Assembly (NCBI GenBank): GCA_038501785.1
Contig: JBAMJR010000047.1
Coordinates: 2,947,001 to 3,011,000 of the forward strand
Length of the DNA stretch: 64,000 nt
Direction of reading: 5' to 3'
DNA from: Myoxocephalus aenaeus
Lineage: Eukaryota > Chordata > Actinopteri > Perciformes > Cottidae
Shown piece after piece: positions 39,186 through 52,019 of this stretch; position 1 is the first letter of the stretch, and every line of letters begins with the position of its first letter. The notes below the pieces were generated by a model, which worked only from the letters and a program-made list of their open reading frames with translations, made no database searches and was not told the DNA's origin. The position numbers and the translations under genes are program-made.

Positions 39186-42100
39186 TATGCAGCGAACAAC
39201 AGACACACACACTGACCTTGTAGACGGTTCCAAACGCTCCAGAACCCAGAATCTTGACCCTCTTCAGCTCGGTCTCCTTGAGGATCCGCAGCTGAGCCTG
39301 GTTAGGGGCCGTTCCGCTGGGGGTCAGGGGCTCCACCAGCTGACAAAACACACATGCAGACTGTTAATCCACTCATCTGCTATTCTAGTGCCCCATAAAA
39401 AAAAAAAGAAGCATAAAAGACATTCCTCTCTGAAGTGTGCCTCTGTGCATAAACATTGCTTGAGAGTGTGCCTCGCTCCTTTTAGAATAATAAGCAAAAA
39501 GCAGGTCTTGGAAAGAGAAGTGCGAGGTGAACAAGGTTTGAGTGCGGCCAAAATACAGTGACTGCCCAGTACTGATAGTCATGCTACACGCGCGCGCATT
39601 CACGGAACACACATTATTTAGTTGTGTGAACGTGGCGTTCTGTCGGAGCTGGCAGTTACCGCCGCGGCGTGCCCACCGCTGAACAAATCACAGTCTGGTG
39701 TCAGCTGCTATCACAGCCCGACAACCAGTAGCAGCTCACCAGCTGTGCACACACGCGCTCGCGAAACAATTCCAATTCAAGGTTATGACAAAGCCTCCTC
39801 CGCCGCTGCCTGGCTGCCAGTAACAGCTGACACCGAGCGGCGAGGCCCAGCAGCTGGCCCGGCCCACCCGCCGGCCTCGCCGCTAGCCGCGCCACTAAGC
39901 CCCGGCTACTAAATATAAAAGAGCAGGAGCTGGCACCTGTAACCGAGCAGAGAGAAGATCTGAGCCAGAGGGATGGAGGACACACACACACACACACACG
40001 AATATGGCAGCATGTAGTGCGCATCTCTGAATACATGCAGATTACATGCATGTAACAGTGCACACAAATATTGACAACACATGCAAATTCGTGATCACAA
40101 ACATCAAACAAACACGGATGGAAGCACATACAAGACCACAAAACACACACACACACATGCACACACACACGCGCACACACAGCAAGTCAATGCCTCTGAT
40201 CAATACATGTCTTAATGAGCCTATCAGCCTATCGGGTCCCTCCTTCGCTGCGGTTTATCAGCGGCATAATCACCCAGCTCGGCCACGGCCATCAAACAAT
40301 ATAATGAGACCATATATCAGTCGCTCAGCCGTACACTTACTTAATGCGATATAAAACCATCAGCACAATAGGCCCGGCGATCGCACCGCCGGGCCGGGCC
40401 CCGGCAGGATGGATGACATTGCCCGCGGCTCGGCAATGACACGTCGTTTACTGTCTGTTGTTATGGCCGGGCCTGGAGGCGCGGTGTACGGCCGCGGAGA
40501 TGTCACCGCGGGATGGGAGTTAGCAGACGGGGCGGCGGAGGGAGAGGGAGGGATAAATACTGAGGGGAAGTGGATGAGATGACAGCGTGGCAGTTAGAGC
40601 CTGACTCAGTGATTGTGTAACATAGTGACAAACCTCCATCTTAGGTAGTTAGTCCGCTGTGTGTTAAAACCATCATTATATTGAAACAATTACAATAAAT
40701 ACTAGTTACAAAAAAATAAATTAACATTTTGGCCAATACTGATATTAGAAAGGATTCTGTCTCGGTACCGCTTTCTAAGAGAAGCGTCCTTAAAGCTCCC
40801 GAGAGCTTATCTTCAAGTCTTAAGTAGCTTCAATATTGACAACTGAATAAGCAACAATCAAGAAGAGCTCAGCACTCAAGAACTCTAATCTGTTTCATCA
40901 CTACTCAGATCTTTATTTGATTGACAGAGACAAAACCGCCACCAACTGGCCTCACTTTTGTGTGCAAAAAGATAACCAGTTAGCTGTTGAACTCACCCCC
41001 ACTATGATGATCTCCCTGTTTATCTATATAACAACAGGCCATTTTAGTATATGTTTGTATATCAACATGTATGTTATTTGTTTGTTAATGACAGGGATTT
41101 ATGAATGAGTGTTCATGCCGTGTGTGTGTGTCTTTTACATGTGTGACAGATGGGTGTTTATGGGATGCATTGTCTTCTGCTAAATCATGTCTCCGTCCAG
41201 AAATATTAATAGATACCCCTGAAGCCCCTGGAGGGGTTTTCAGCAATTTCCCCTCACTTTCCTTTGCAAATTACATATTGAATCTTAAAAAAAAAAAAAA
41301 AAAAAACATGATATATCTAAATAAAGACACAAAGGAAACAAACAACATTAACATTGATGATTAAAATGCCAACAATGAAGAACGAGTAACTAAAGGACGA
41401 TAACTTCTGGGTTGCCAGGTTGTGAAAGTCCTCACACTTCTGAGTGACCTACTAAGTGATTGTTAAGGCCTGACATGAAGCACTAAATTACACAGAGGTA
41501 CCGACTTGCACACAACTACAAGGAGGACAAGCTTTTGTCACATCCATCACATCGGCCCTGTTTGTGGCCAGAGATACGCTGGAAACAAATGGAAATGGAG
41601 AGAGGAGGAGAAGAGGTGACGGAGCAGTACATGAGCAGATGGCGACAGGCTGAAGCTGTTATTGTTTCATTAGGATGACGCAGGACCGGACTGATGAGGG
41701 GAGGAGAGGAGAGGTCTATTAAATAAGATGCACACCCGTGGCCTGCAAAACCCTCTGGAGTTCTCTCTCGCTCGCTCACACACACACACACTTTATTTAC
41801 CGGCTAATAATGCACCTTGCCTTTTGCCAAATGAGCCTCGCCGGTGGCGCGGTGCGCCGGACTCGGATGCTTCATTGGACAAATGAGCAGTATGTTCAAG
41901 CCTGGAGCAGGAATACATTCACCGAATTATTCCGTATTGAGTAAGTAAACAATGTCCTCAGACGTAAGGTTGCACTGCGAGCCCTCGGGCGCAGGCTTTA
42001 ATGTTAACATTCCACACATAGAAGGCTACACTTGCTGCAGTGTGTAATTGAAATCAGGTGAAAAAAAGCTGATATCCAGGTCTGTTGTTTATATTATTTT

Positions 42101-45100
42101 GCATTCATATTTTGACCACCGTTCCTGTGGAACAAAATGGATTTGTCTCTGGGAATAATTAGGTTTTGCTCTCTTTAGTCGGAAAGGCCTAATAGTGGTT
42201 AACTGCCCTCATGAGATTTGGTTCCACTGTGTAATAAACAAAAGGTACAATGCAGGACAGATGTGGCTAAATTAAGTGTCTGAAGGACACAAAACCGAAC
42301 ATTTGCTCCCTCACTTCCTTATTCTCGAGTTTGGGATATCTTGATGGCCCAGTAAAATATTCTCGCGGGTTACTTCGGGAGCCACAATGACACAGAGTGA
42401 GCTCATTAAGACCATTTGCACATGATAGCGGGGAGGCGTGCTTATCAGTATGCAAGGGCATTCATTCTTGGTATTAGCGAGCCCATCCCAGCGGCACTTT
42501 CCCTCCGCTCTCTGCATTTGAAGAGCAGTCTTTTTATTGCACTTCTTAGTTACGAAACATGAATTCTTGTGCAAATTGTTCTCAGTGCGACCTGGAATGC
42601 AGGACTTGGAGTTGGCGGTAATGCAAATGCCTGCGGATGTTTTCGTATATCTCTGAGGCTGTTTTTTTCCTGAAGTATAGCCATGGGGCCCACGGCTAAA
42701 AAGAAAGCGTTTAGACTGCTGGCACCGAGCCGAGCGCTCTCTCCTCTGCCTGCACCTGATTAGCTCCCGATCGGCTGGGGCCGCCCTGATCCAGCTAATC
42801 ATGTAGAGCATTACTGGAGCGCCACAGGACCAGGCGGACATCGCTGGTTTAGCCTGTCTGTCAACACGTCTGTAATAATAACTCGTCATTGCACGGGGGA
42901 AACTGTGGAGCATGCGAAACTAGAAGCAGGTCAAAGTTGACAGGTGCCCCAAGTTCCATAATAAGTGTTAACTGAAACGTCCTCGTCACGCCTTTATGAT
43001 ATCCAGCGTGACATATTTGGTGTCCTTTGAATCGCCGTGACCTTGAATCAAATTTAACACGAGGTTCGGGGTATTTAAACAATGCCTGGCTGCGCTGCAG
43101 GCATTTGTAAGGACAGCCCCGTGCCTCCGTTCAGCCGGCCTGCACTGGAGAGAACGACGGGAGCTGTCCAGCTCCCCTGAGTGCTGAAATCCTTCTTGGA
43201 GGAAAACAGAGGAGGGAGCGTAAGCAGCGTGAGAGCTGTCCACAGCCTCTGGTGCTGAAACACTCACACGGCCCGTGTCGGTACAAAGCAGCTGGAAGAG
43301 GACCTTCCAAGTGCATTAGTCCTGCTTCATTGGACTGGGGTCAAAGTTCAAGGCCTGGGAGCTGCAACAGTGGGGCGACTCTGCTGTTTGTGCTGCCTCT
43401 CCCTGCGAGCAAAGCAATTTGTGTTCAGGGGATTCTTTAAGAGGCACCACAGTGTAAGATTGACTTTTTTTTTTTAAGTCTGTGTTTCTTTCAAGGTGAG
43501 CGAGAGAGGGAGAGGGGAACACACAACAAAAACAGAAAGACAGAGTTAAAAAGATAGAAGAATAAAGTGCTTATTCACAAGGGAGACAGACGGATAAATG
43601 GACTCGCAGAGATCAAAAAGCACAAAAAGAAAAATAGAAGGTGAGGAATGCGAGAACCGACATGAGACAGAGAATATTAAAACAAAGACCACATTAAAGA
43701 AGTGAACTAGTGGCGCGTTTTGCGAGTCGACACGTGTCACACACGTGTCCTTGATATGGAAATGCGGGCTGAGTGCTCAGATCACGTTTTGACAGCGCGC
43801 ACTGGAGGCATCGCTTTCCCGTCTGACACGAGAGGTGAGCTCTCTGTTTAAAAAACGCTGTGGCAGATAGGGAGAGATGGGCGGGGGGGGGGGAGAGTCC
43901 CTGAGTCATCGCTGTCCCCAAACCCCTCATCCAGACAAGCTTGATCTCCGTTCACAGGCTCCATTATTCCTTCGACTAGAGAATGCACAATCGCCTATCG
44001 TGCGGTTTCATCAGCCAGAAAGAGGTTGTGGAAAATGTGATGAAGGCGGCAAGGAGCACATGCTTCCTTTGAGCATGCTGGGTAGGTGAAAGTGAAGATG
44101 GACAGTAAACGGTTACATATTTCATGTTCCTGGTGGCACAAGTCGTAACGTTCAGGTAATAACGCTTTCCTGCAGCTTTGTTCCTCACCGGTCAGCTGAT
44201 GCTCTCACACAGAATGACCAAGGTTCAGAGTCACTAAAACACGGCTGAACCCATCACCTGCTCTTAACGAGTGGTCCGTCTAACCTGCATTAAAGATTCG
44301 TTTGTGTCTAATTCCTTTTACACGCTACTATGTCTCTTGGAAGGATGGGGGAATTGACTCGGCTGGCTGTTTTTCATGTGTTCCCGGTGGAGTATTGAGT
44401 GAAGCTTTGAATCAGTACGGGGAGATGCAAAAAGGAGGTGAGATAATGCCTCTCCAGGCCCGATCCTGCACCGCCTCTCCTTAGCGAATCTGCTCGGACT
44501 GAAGACTTCCCTCCCGGTCAAGAGGCTGTCGGAACAGCGCCCGGCTGATTAAGATGGATGTGTGTGGCTGAGATGAGGCAGAGACTGCCCGTGGCCGCCT
44601 TCCTACAATTCCCGTCTCGAGCCTGACAGCTGTCTATAACACTGCTGCCTCTACCTGTAAATTATACTAATGCAGACTGACAAGCAGCCTGCCTCACTCC
44701 TCTAGGCAAGGCCACTCAGTGATGAAGCTCTGGGCACAGGAAACACGGCGCGTCGCGGCACCACAAAGGTGATCAACCGGAGCATGAACGCACAAATAGA
44801 CCCTACACTCACCTACGCCTCAATTGTGGGCTTTCTCCTTTGAATGCAAAGTCTGCTCCGCTGTCTGATGCTTCCCAGAAATGAAACCCCTTCAAGGCCA
44901 GATCGATGGCCGACGGCGGCCGTGCATAACTTTTAAAACCCTCTGCGTGGTTTGGCTAAGTACCATAGCCAAGGTTCAACGTTTCAAGGTTTGCGTATGA
45001 GTCTAGTTTGGTTGGCATCCATCTGGAAAAAAAAAAGCACTGCAACTTTGAGATAAAAGATTTGTAACAAACTCAAAGAAAGTGGGAAGCCATAAATAAA

Positions 45101-48100
45101 ATAAATAAATAAAGAGAAATACGAGTATTAGCTTATGAAGCAAAAGAAAACTTTTCCTCGTTCCGGGTTTGCCACATTAAAAGTAAAGGAAGCTTCGTTG
45201 AGGAAGCTATTCCCAATTTCCTCTCTGGGATCAATGAAATTCATTATACTGCGGTAATTGTCCAAAGCCATTACTACTTGATCCTGTCGCCGCAAATGAA
45301 AAAAATCTGTTCTCCAACTAAAAAATTGTATTCTCAGCTGCTCGGACAAGCATTTCCAGTAGAAACTGATCTGTGGTGATTGTGACCCTCGACCCTCTCA
45401 CCTCCGTCTCCAGGAAGCGCCGCAAGGCCCTCTTCTTCTTGATGCTTTTGCGGCGGACAGAAACGGCCACGCTGAGCGCCAGGATGACGATGATAAATAG
45501 GCCGCCGATAATGCCAGCTGCTATTAGTGGTGTCCTGTAGAGACGAGAGAAGAGAAGACACATTAACATTGCCCAAAAACATTAAGAACACCAGAAGGCA
45601 CTTTGAAAGAGGCTGATGAGTTCTCCAACCTGCTGTAATGCCAAAAAAAACATTCTCACCACTTCAGATTTAACCCTCTGCTTTTAGAATCTGTACCCTT
45701 CGCTTTTAAGCTTAAACTTGTCAATTTCCCTCAAAATCTAACCTCCTCCTGAACTTCTTCCTGCTCTCTTCATTCTGCATCCCTCCCTATTGGTCCTCTC
45801 TCACGTGACTGTTTCTAGGTGAGAGAAGAAAAAAGCCTTGGACTGTTGAACCCCAGTTCAGCCCCCAAAACTGGAGGTCTTCGTCACTCCCCATCTAGTC
45901 ATCAGTCCCATGAATCGATACCAGAGCCACTGATGTGACATAGCAAAAAAAAACGGCACAGCCTGACCTTACAAGAGCATATAAGTCAATTTGACATGTT
46001 TATAACACAATTCAACAATTATTTCCTGTGTTCTATCATCAACCAATAAACCAGTAACACATATACTGCTATATGAACCTCTTAACTGGTCTCACAAGTG
46101 TTTTCCGTATATTATACCTTTTGAAATTATTCTGTATTTAGTATGGGTATGCAAACCATTTGCAATGTTTTATAAAACATGGCTGGGCTTCAAGAGGAAG
46201 GTATATAAAAAGAAAGTAACCACAATTTCACACTGTAGATTAAATATGACTATCGCTCCAAAAAAAATGAGGATGTAAAGGTGTCGACCGTTCACAAGCC
46301 AAAAGGTTGGAAGTTAAAAGCTCTAATGATGTACTAATGCTTTTGCCATTTACACAGCTCTTGCACTGTGTCTGATGTTATGCCACCACTCAATGTGCTC
46401 CCTCTATTACTCTCTTTTCCTTTATCCTTCTCCTCCTATCTGTTTTCCATTTCACCATCTCACCAGAATCTTCACTGGCCGCTTTATCGTTTGAAAACAC
46501 AACCCCAATAGAAATGAAATAACACATGCTTCTCCCTGATACCTGAAGTCCACATCTCTTTTCCTTTGTGAAGGCCATTAGCAGCTAATGGAAGACTCGT
46601 GTACCGTGGAGCTATGGGCGAGCGAGGTGCCGCAGCTTTTGCCGTATTGATCGTGACCAACCGGAAGGAGGGGGAGCTTGAAATTTACAAAGAGGCTGCG
46701 GGTCTCGACATAATGAGATATACAGCCATGTGGTGAATAGTAATCCAGCAGTTTGGAATGGATTAAAAAGAAAGGTGGGGAGAGAGACAAGGAGAAACAA
46801 CAACAGTAGAGGGAAACACATAGGGGGGAATTAAAAGAAAAGAAATAGGGAAGAGGAAGGGGACAAGTAGCAGAATGTGACGGCACCAGGTGAGAGACAA
46901 GGGTGCGACTTCTCCAATTAGGAGGAAGGAGTTTACAGCAGAACATGGACGTGAGGTCACCAGATGAGACGGGGGAAGTAATGCCACTGTGTGAGCAAGA
47001 GGACAACTCTGGGAATCGAGACTCAGCAGAAGTCAGGGGGAAATAAAAAAAAAGGTCTAATTTCTGTTTCCTCTCTTAAAAAGGACCTCAAGACCCCCTT
47101 TTTATGGCTGTGCTGGTTTGGTTAAATTATAATGAGTTCCACGCTCTTTAGAGTTTGCTCCAACTGGAAAGATCACTTATTTTTATGGGTATTTTTTTTA
47201 ATAGAGTTGTTGTTGTTTTGTCTTCAGGCAATTTAGGTCGTGTGGCACAAAATACTTTGTCTAAATTGACCCTTTGCTAAGCCCCGCCCCCTCCCCTGCT
47301 GCTACTTCATATCGCTGTCAGAGCTACGTTACAAAGGAGCCCACACTGTCACTAACTGCACTACCTGAACGAATATTATTATTATCGAATTTATGGAAAA
47401 ACGATGATGGATGTCATGTTTCTTTGTCCAAGTCAGTTGCAACTCTCTTAGCGCTCCGAATGCTGAACATTAAAATGACACATTAGCAGACTCTTTTTAC
47501 TCTTTCATAATTAAAATGACAGTCCGCTGACACATTTTTAATAAATGTTACCAGTGGCACAAATTAGCCCACGCGATTCAGACCAGAGCAAAACATTCCT
47601 AAGTCATCCATCAATTACCGGATACAAAAGTGTCTGCACTCTTGTTAATGCGTATCATGAGAACGTTTAATGAGTAGTGGCAGGATCGGATGCTGGTCTC
47701 CCAGTCCCGCATCGCAAGTGGACCCTGAGAGCTCTTACCTGTCCATCATCCCGACACAATCTTGGAGTCCTGGCCCGACGCACCTGCAGGGCAGACAAAC
47801 CAGGAAGATCATTCATTAAATCACGGACATGTTATGAGTGAACCTCGTGTTGTCTTTCCTCCACGCCCGTCAGCTGTCAGTGTGGAAGATTGGATGCACG
47901 TTACGCGGCTGACCACCCGTCAATATGACGGGGGGGGGGAAGCGCTCGGCTGGGAACGCAGTGTTCTCGTGTGTTTTCCCGTGACATTGAGAAGACACTT
48001 CTGCATCATCTGGGAGCATTTCCAAAACAAAGTGCTGTGCTAAAACCTTTGGGGAAATTAGCAGAAAAAAAAACCAGTCAATTCTCTGTCTTGCGATCTA

Positions 48101-48593
48101 TTAAAAATGTAAAGGTGAGAAAAGAAACAAGGTACAGGAAGGATGTTCCTCCATTGAGTATTTTCCCCTTCACCTTCCTTCAAGACAAAGAAAGATTTGG
48201 CTCCATGTTGAGGACTGGGTGTAGACGTGCCAGGTTCGTGGATGATTATATTCAGGTTTCTAAACAGGAATTTTCCATAAATACGGCAACAAATGTGACA
48301 CATGATAAGCTCCATTGTTTTCCTCTGTGAACCTGACTTCTTCCTCCGAATCAGCATCTTTAACATCTTTACCTTCTTTCCAAACACAACGAATACTTAC
48401 ATCGTTTCCCCTCTTCCTATCTCAACAATCAAAGGCACGAGAAAGTAGTGCTGATGACACGCCGCTCAGTGACAAGTGGCATTAGGTAAGCAGGAAGTCA
48501 TTAGAGCAGACTGTTGGCTGCTCATTAATTCTACCTCCTTGAGTGGAGGACAGCAGGAAAGACACAGGAGAACGCTTTTTGAACGCTCCAGTT

Positions 48594-48645
<52 letters not shown>

Positions 48646-48810
48646 AGCGGCACGAGCACACAAGCCACAACAAATTACTCAGCAAATTAGGAGAGCGCGC
48701 CAACTTCGGAATTAAACCGGCGACAACTGCGGCTCCTCCAAAATCGCTTCGTCGTCAATTAAATGGTGCACCAAATAGCTAATTAGTGATCAATCAGTGT
48801 TGATCCAATG

Positions 48811-48887
<77 letters not shown>

Positions 48888-51800
48888 CGTGAGCCACACT
48901 GTTTCCTTCCTGGAGAACAAAGGAGTGTTCGGACAATAAACATCACTATACCGTACATATTCTTGTCTGATTGACTTGTAACAGGACACCATTAAAAGTA
49001 TGCAGAATTAGCTATTAGCGGCCTCCTTTTGCAATGTACCCATTCATGTGCAGACACATTTCATAACTGGAGACAATTCCAATGCAACTTCTGGAGACGG
49101 GTCTTTTTCTATGATTTCTAAGCATATTACCGGACGTATATTTGTGATGGACATCAGTGATAAAGCGTAAACGCAGATCTGTGACTCTTAAAAGTGTGCT
49201 GTGCACATTGCAGCAGCCAGGTTATAGCCCCAGCTGCTGACCGTGATGATGAGCAGGACGAGTCCTCGGGCCACACTACAATAACTAACTTCCTGTTGTT
49301 TTTATGCAGCGCTCGCGTTCCCCTCCCGCAGTAACTCTGCCTCACATCTCTCCCCTTCAACTCCCCCGCGCACCCCTGGGGTTTGAGAACCTTTGAGGCA
49401 GCGTAATGAGACTTCAGGTTTAATCTCCTGTCCTATTGAAGTGTCTTTCAGCCGGATAGAGACTCTTTACCAGCCGAAGGGGTGCCGCTCTGTTCCTGCC
49501 ACTGACCTTTGACCTCTGTAATGTCTCACTTTGGCTCATGGCCTCAAATGCCCAGACTCTGCTTCTGTCCTGATGATAATCCAGAGCACCCTGTGGCTGG
49601 AGGGCGGGATAAAATGACAAGGTATGATGGAGGTGTTGTCATGCCCACGGCAGATTAGTGTTAACAGGCAGGAGCGCGTGTGCATCTTTGTGAGTGAAAG
49701 CTGTCATGTGACGAATAACACATCCATCTGCTTTTTCTTGTCTGTGCGTTAAATGTAAAGCTGCAGCCGGTTAGCTTAGCTGAGACTAGACGCAGAGGGT
49801 GACAGATGGCCTGGCTCGTTTTTAAATGCTGGAGTATATTTCCAAAATTGCATGGCATGTACACTGCACATCCTCGTTAAAACATGTAGAGACAAATAAG
49901 TTAAATTATCTCTGTCAAAAGCTCATGGCACAGAAACCAGTGTTATAATTTATGCCTGTTGGGTTTGTTATTTCTTAACATTAGATTTACAGATTAAAAT
50001 TTTACATTTGCATTGCAATATTTTAAATTGGGCCCAGAGGCCATGAACAGAAACCAATATTGAGCTATTTCTGCTTGTTTAAACTGAACTTATTTACACA
50101 CGACATCAAAACATCTGCAGGGGCCGCTACAGCCATGCACTGTACTCTAAAAGTAATTCAATCTGTATGTGGCCCCTACATCCCAAAAGTGTGGCCGGCC
50201 CTGTAGTAGAGCCATAGCTGTTTCCACAGTTTATGCTAAGCTAAGCTAATTGGCTCCTGGCGGCAGTCTCATTTAGCACACATACATGTGAGCGGTGTCA
50301 ATCTGTGCTTCCGGCTCTCGGTGAGAAAGCAAATAAGCGGCCTGTTAATGGACCAATTGATTCATTGATTTCTTTCAGCTCTAGACTCCATCTTACCCCT
50401 CTGCCAACAACCGCTTCTGTTGGGATGAAGTTCCAAACGAGCTACGAAACCTCATTGTTTTTGACACTTAAGGTGAGCAAGCTTTCTTTCCATTGGGCTG
50501 GTGTTAGCACAATAAATAAATTTATGTTTTTGTTTTTTTCTCTGTTGTGCCACACAGAAGGGACTGTCCTGTAGCTACAAAACACATTCTATAATTAGGT
50601 CCGTCTGGATCTTTTGGATCTCCAGTGGATACAGCATCATGCTGCAGATTTGAGAATGCTCTTCTATAAATGCATGTTTGGAGCTCTTGGGGGTGAACGT
50701 CATCTCCAGCAGATGTTTTGATTTGTGACTCACTGTGTTTGGGATGCTCTTTGTTCCAGCCAACAAAACATGCTCTTTTCTATCAGGCACCTCCGGCACC
50801 TCATCCACCTGTGACTCACCTTCCTCCTCCGTCTTCCCGATCTTACATTTGTACACATCTCCCCTCTAGCTACTGTCTCTCAACGCCCATCCCTTCCTTT
50901 ATAGTTCATCTGCAATACACTCCACATGGCCTTCAGAGCCAATGCATTCTGCCGCTGACCGCAGAGCCACCAGAAGCCAGCTACAGGTCGGGGGAATCTA
51001 GAGGCTGCAAGGTTAAGTCATCTTCTCTACCTCTCTCTTCGAGGGCGGCGCCCGATGTCCAAAGCAGTGTGTCTGCACGATGCTTTCAACGGCATTAAAA
51101 GGGACGCTGCGGAAAGTCTAAAGGCGAGCACTTGAGAGAAATGCAACAATTTGTATACGCGGACACACGTCTTCATGCAGCATCCCCGGCTTACCCCTGG
51201 GTGCAGTTGGCGTGGCAGGGATGACACTCGTTGTTGGCCTTGGCGTACTTGAAGATGAAACTGTTGGCCCCCTGCAACCCATCGGGGCATTTCTCCACAC
51301 AGTTGGGTCCGTCTTTGAAGTGGAGGCATTTCACACATTGGTCCGGGCCCTGGAGAGGAGAGCAGACCGAGGAGGAGGGAGATGAGAGGACGGGTTAGCA
51401 GGAGGTGGTGGACAAGGGAGGAATAAAGACAAAAGAGGGCGCAGTAAAGGGATTAGTAAGATGGAAAGAGGGAGAATCAACAGAGAGAAAGAAAAGCATA
51501 AAAATAATGGGCAAGGAGGCGAAGGACATAAACAATAGAATCAAACTCACACCTGGCAAATCATGTCAATTTGCTCACTTCCTACCACGGCTATAATGTG
51601 GCCGGCAGGACCCACATGAATCCCATTCGGTGATTTAAAAGGTGTTGAGCACAATTGCCCAGAGTGTATTCCCCGGCACCGCCGGTTAACGCCGGCAAAA
51701 TGCAGAAGGAATCAGGTCGTGTCAGAAGCCCGGCGCATCGACTGCGATGGAGATGACAAGTGGTGACTGAGCACGAGCTCAGCTGCGGCGGGGTCGTGAA

Positions 51801-51972
51801 TAAGTAAGATGGATGTGTGTGCGCCTGTGTGTGTGTGCGTGTGCGTGTGTGTGTGTGTATGAAAGAAGAGAAAGACTCACTGTGCTCGGTGTGTTTACGC
51901 GCGGGTTTGAAGCGTCGCCTGTGTTGACTGAAGTGCGATAGCAGTGTGTGAACTTACAATTGCGTGTGTGTT

Positions 51973-52019
<47 letters not shown>

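Larger units (their letters stand above)
39340..45401 (-). other. erbb4 intron 17
   Basis: 6.1 kb between the transmembrane and P-loop exons. Contains CpG-rich stretches (39830-39900, 40370-40540), a GC-rich hairpin (40371-40395), short (CA)n tracts (39981-40000, 40140-40175) and poly-A at 41286-41306. Purine-rich DNA lies at about 43490-43690. No gene recognised. Confidence 0.8.
47784..51194 (-). other. erbb4 intron upstream of JM-b
   Basis: 3.4 kb with two long (GT)n tracts (48599-48645 and 48812-48892) and two copies of a dispersed teleost repeat (49752-49800 and 50213-50345). No exon recognised. Confidence 0.8.

Noticed and set aside
46530..46580. A minus-strand segment ending CTTCAG/GTATCA considered as a JM-a exon
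   Set aside because: The encoded residues lack the two cysteines and the Trp-Thr-Gly core of JM-a, and no acceptor sits at the right distance.
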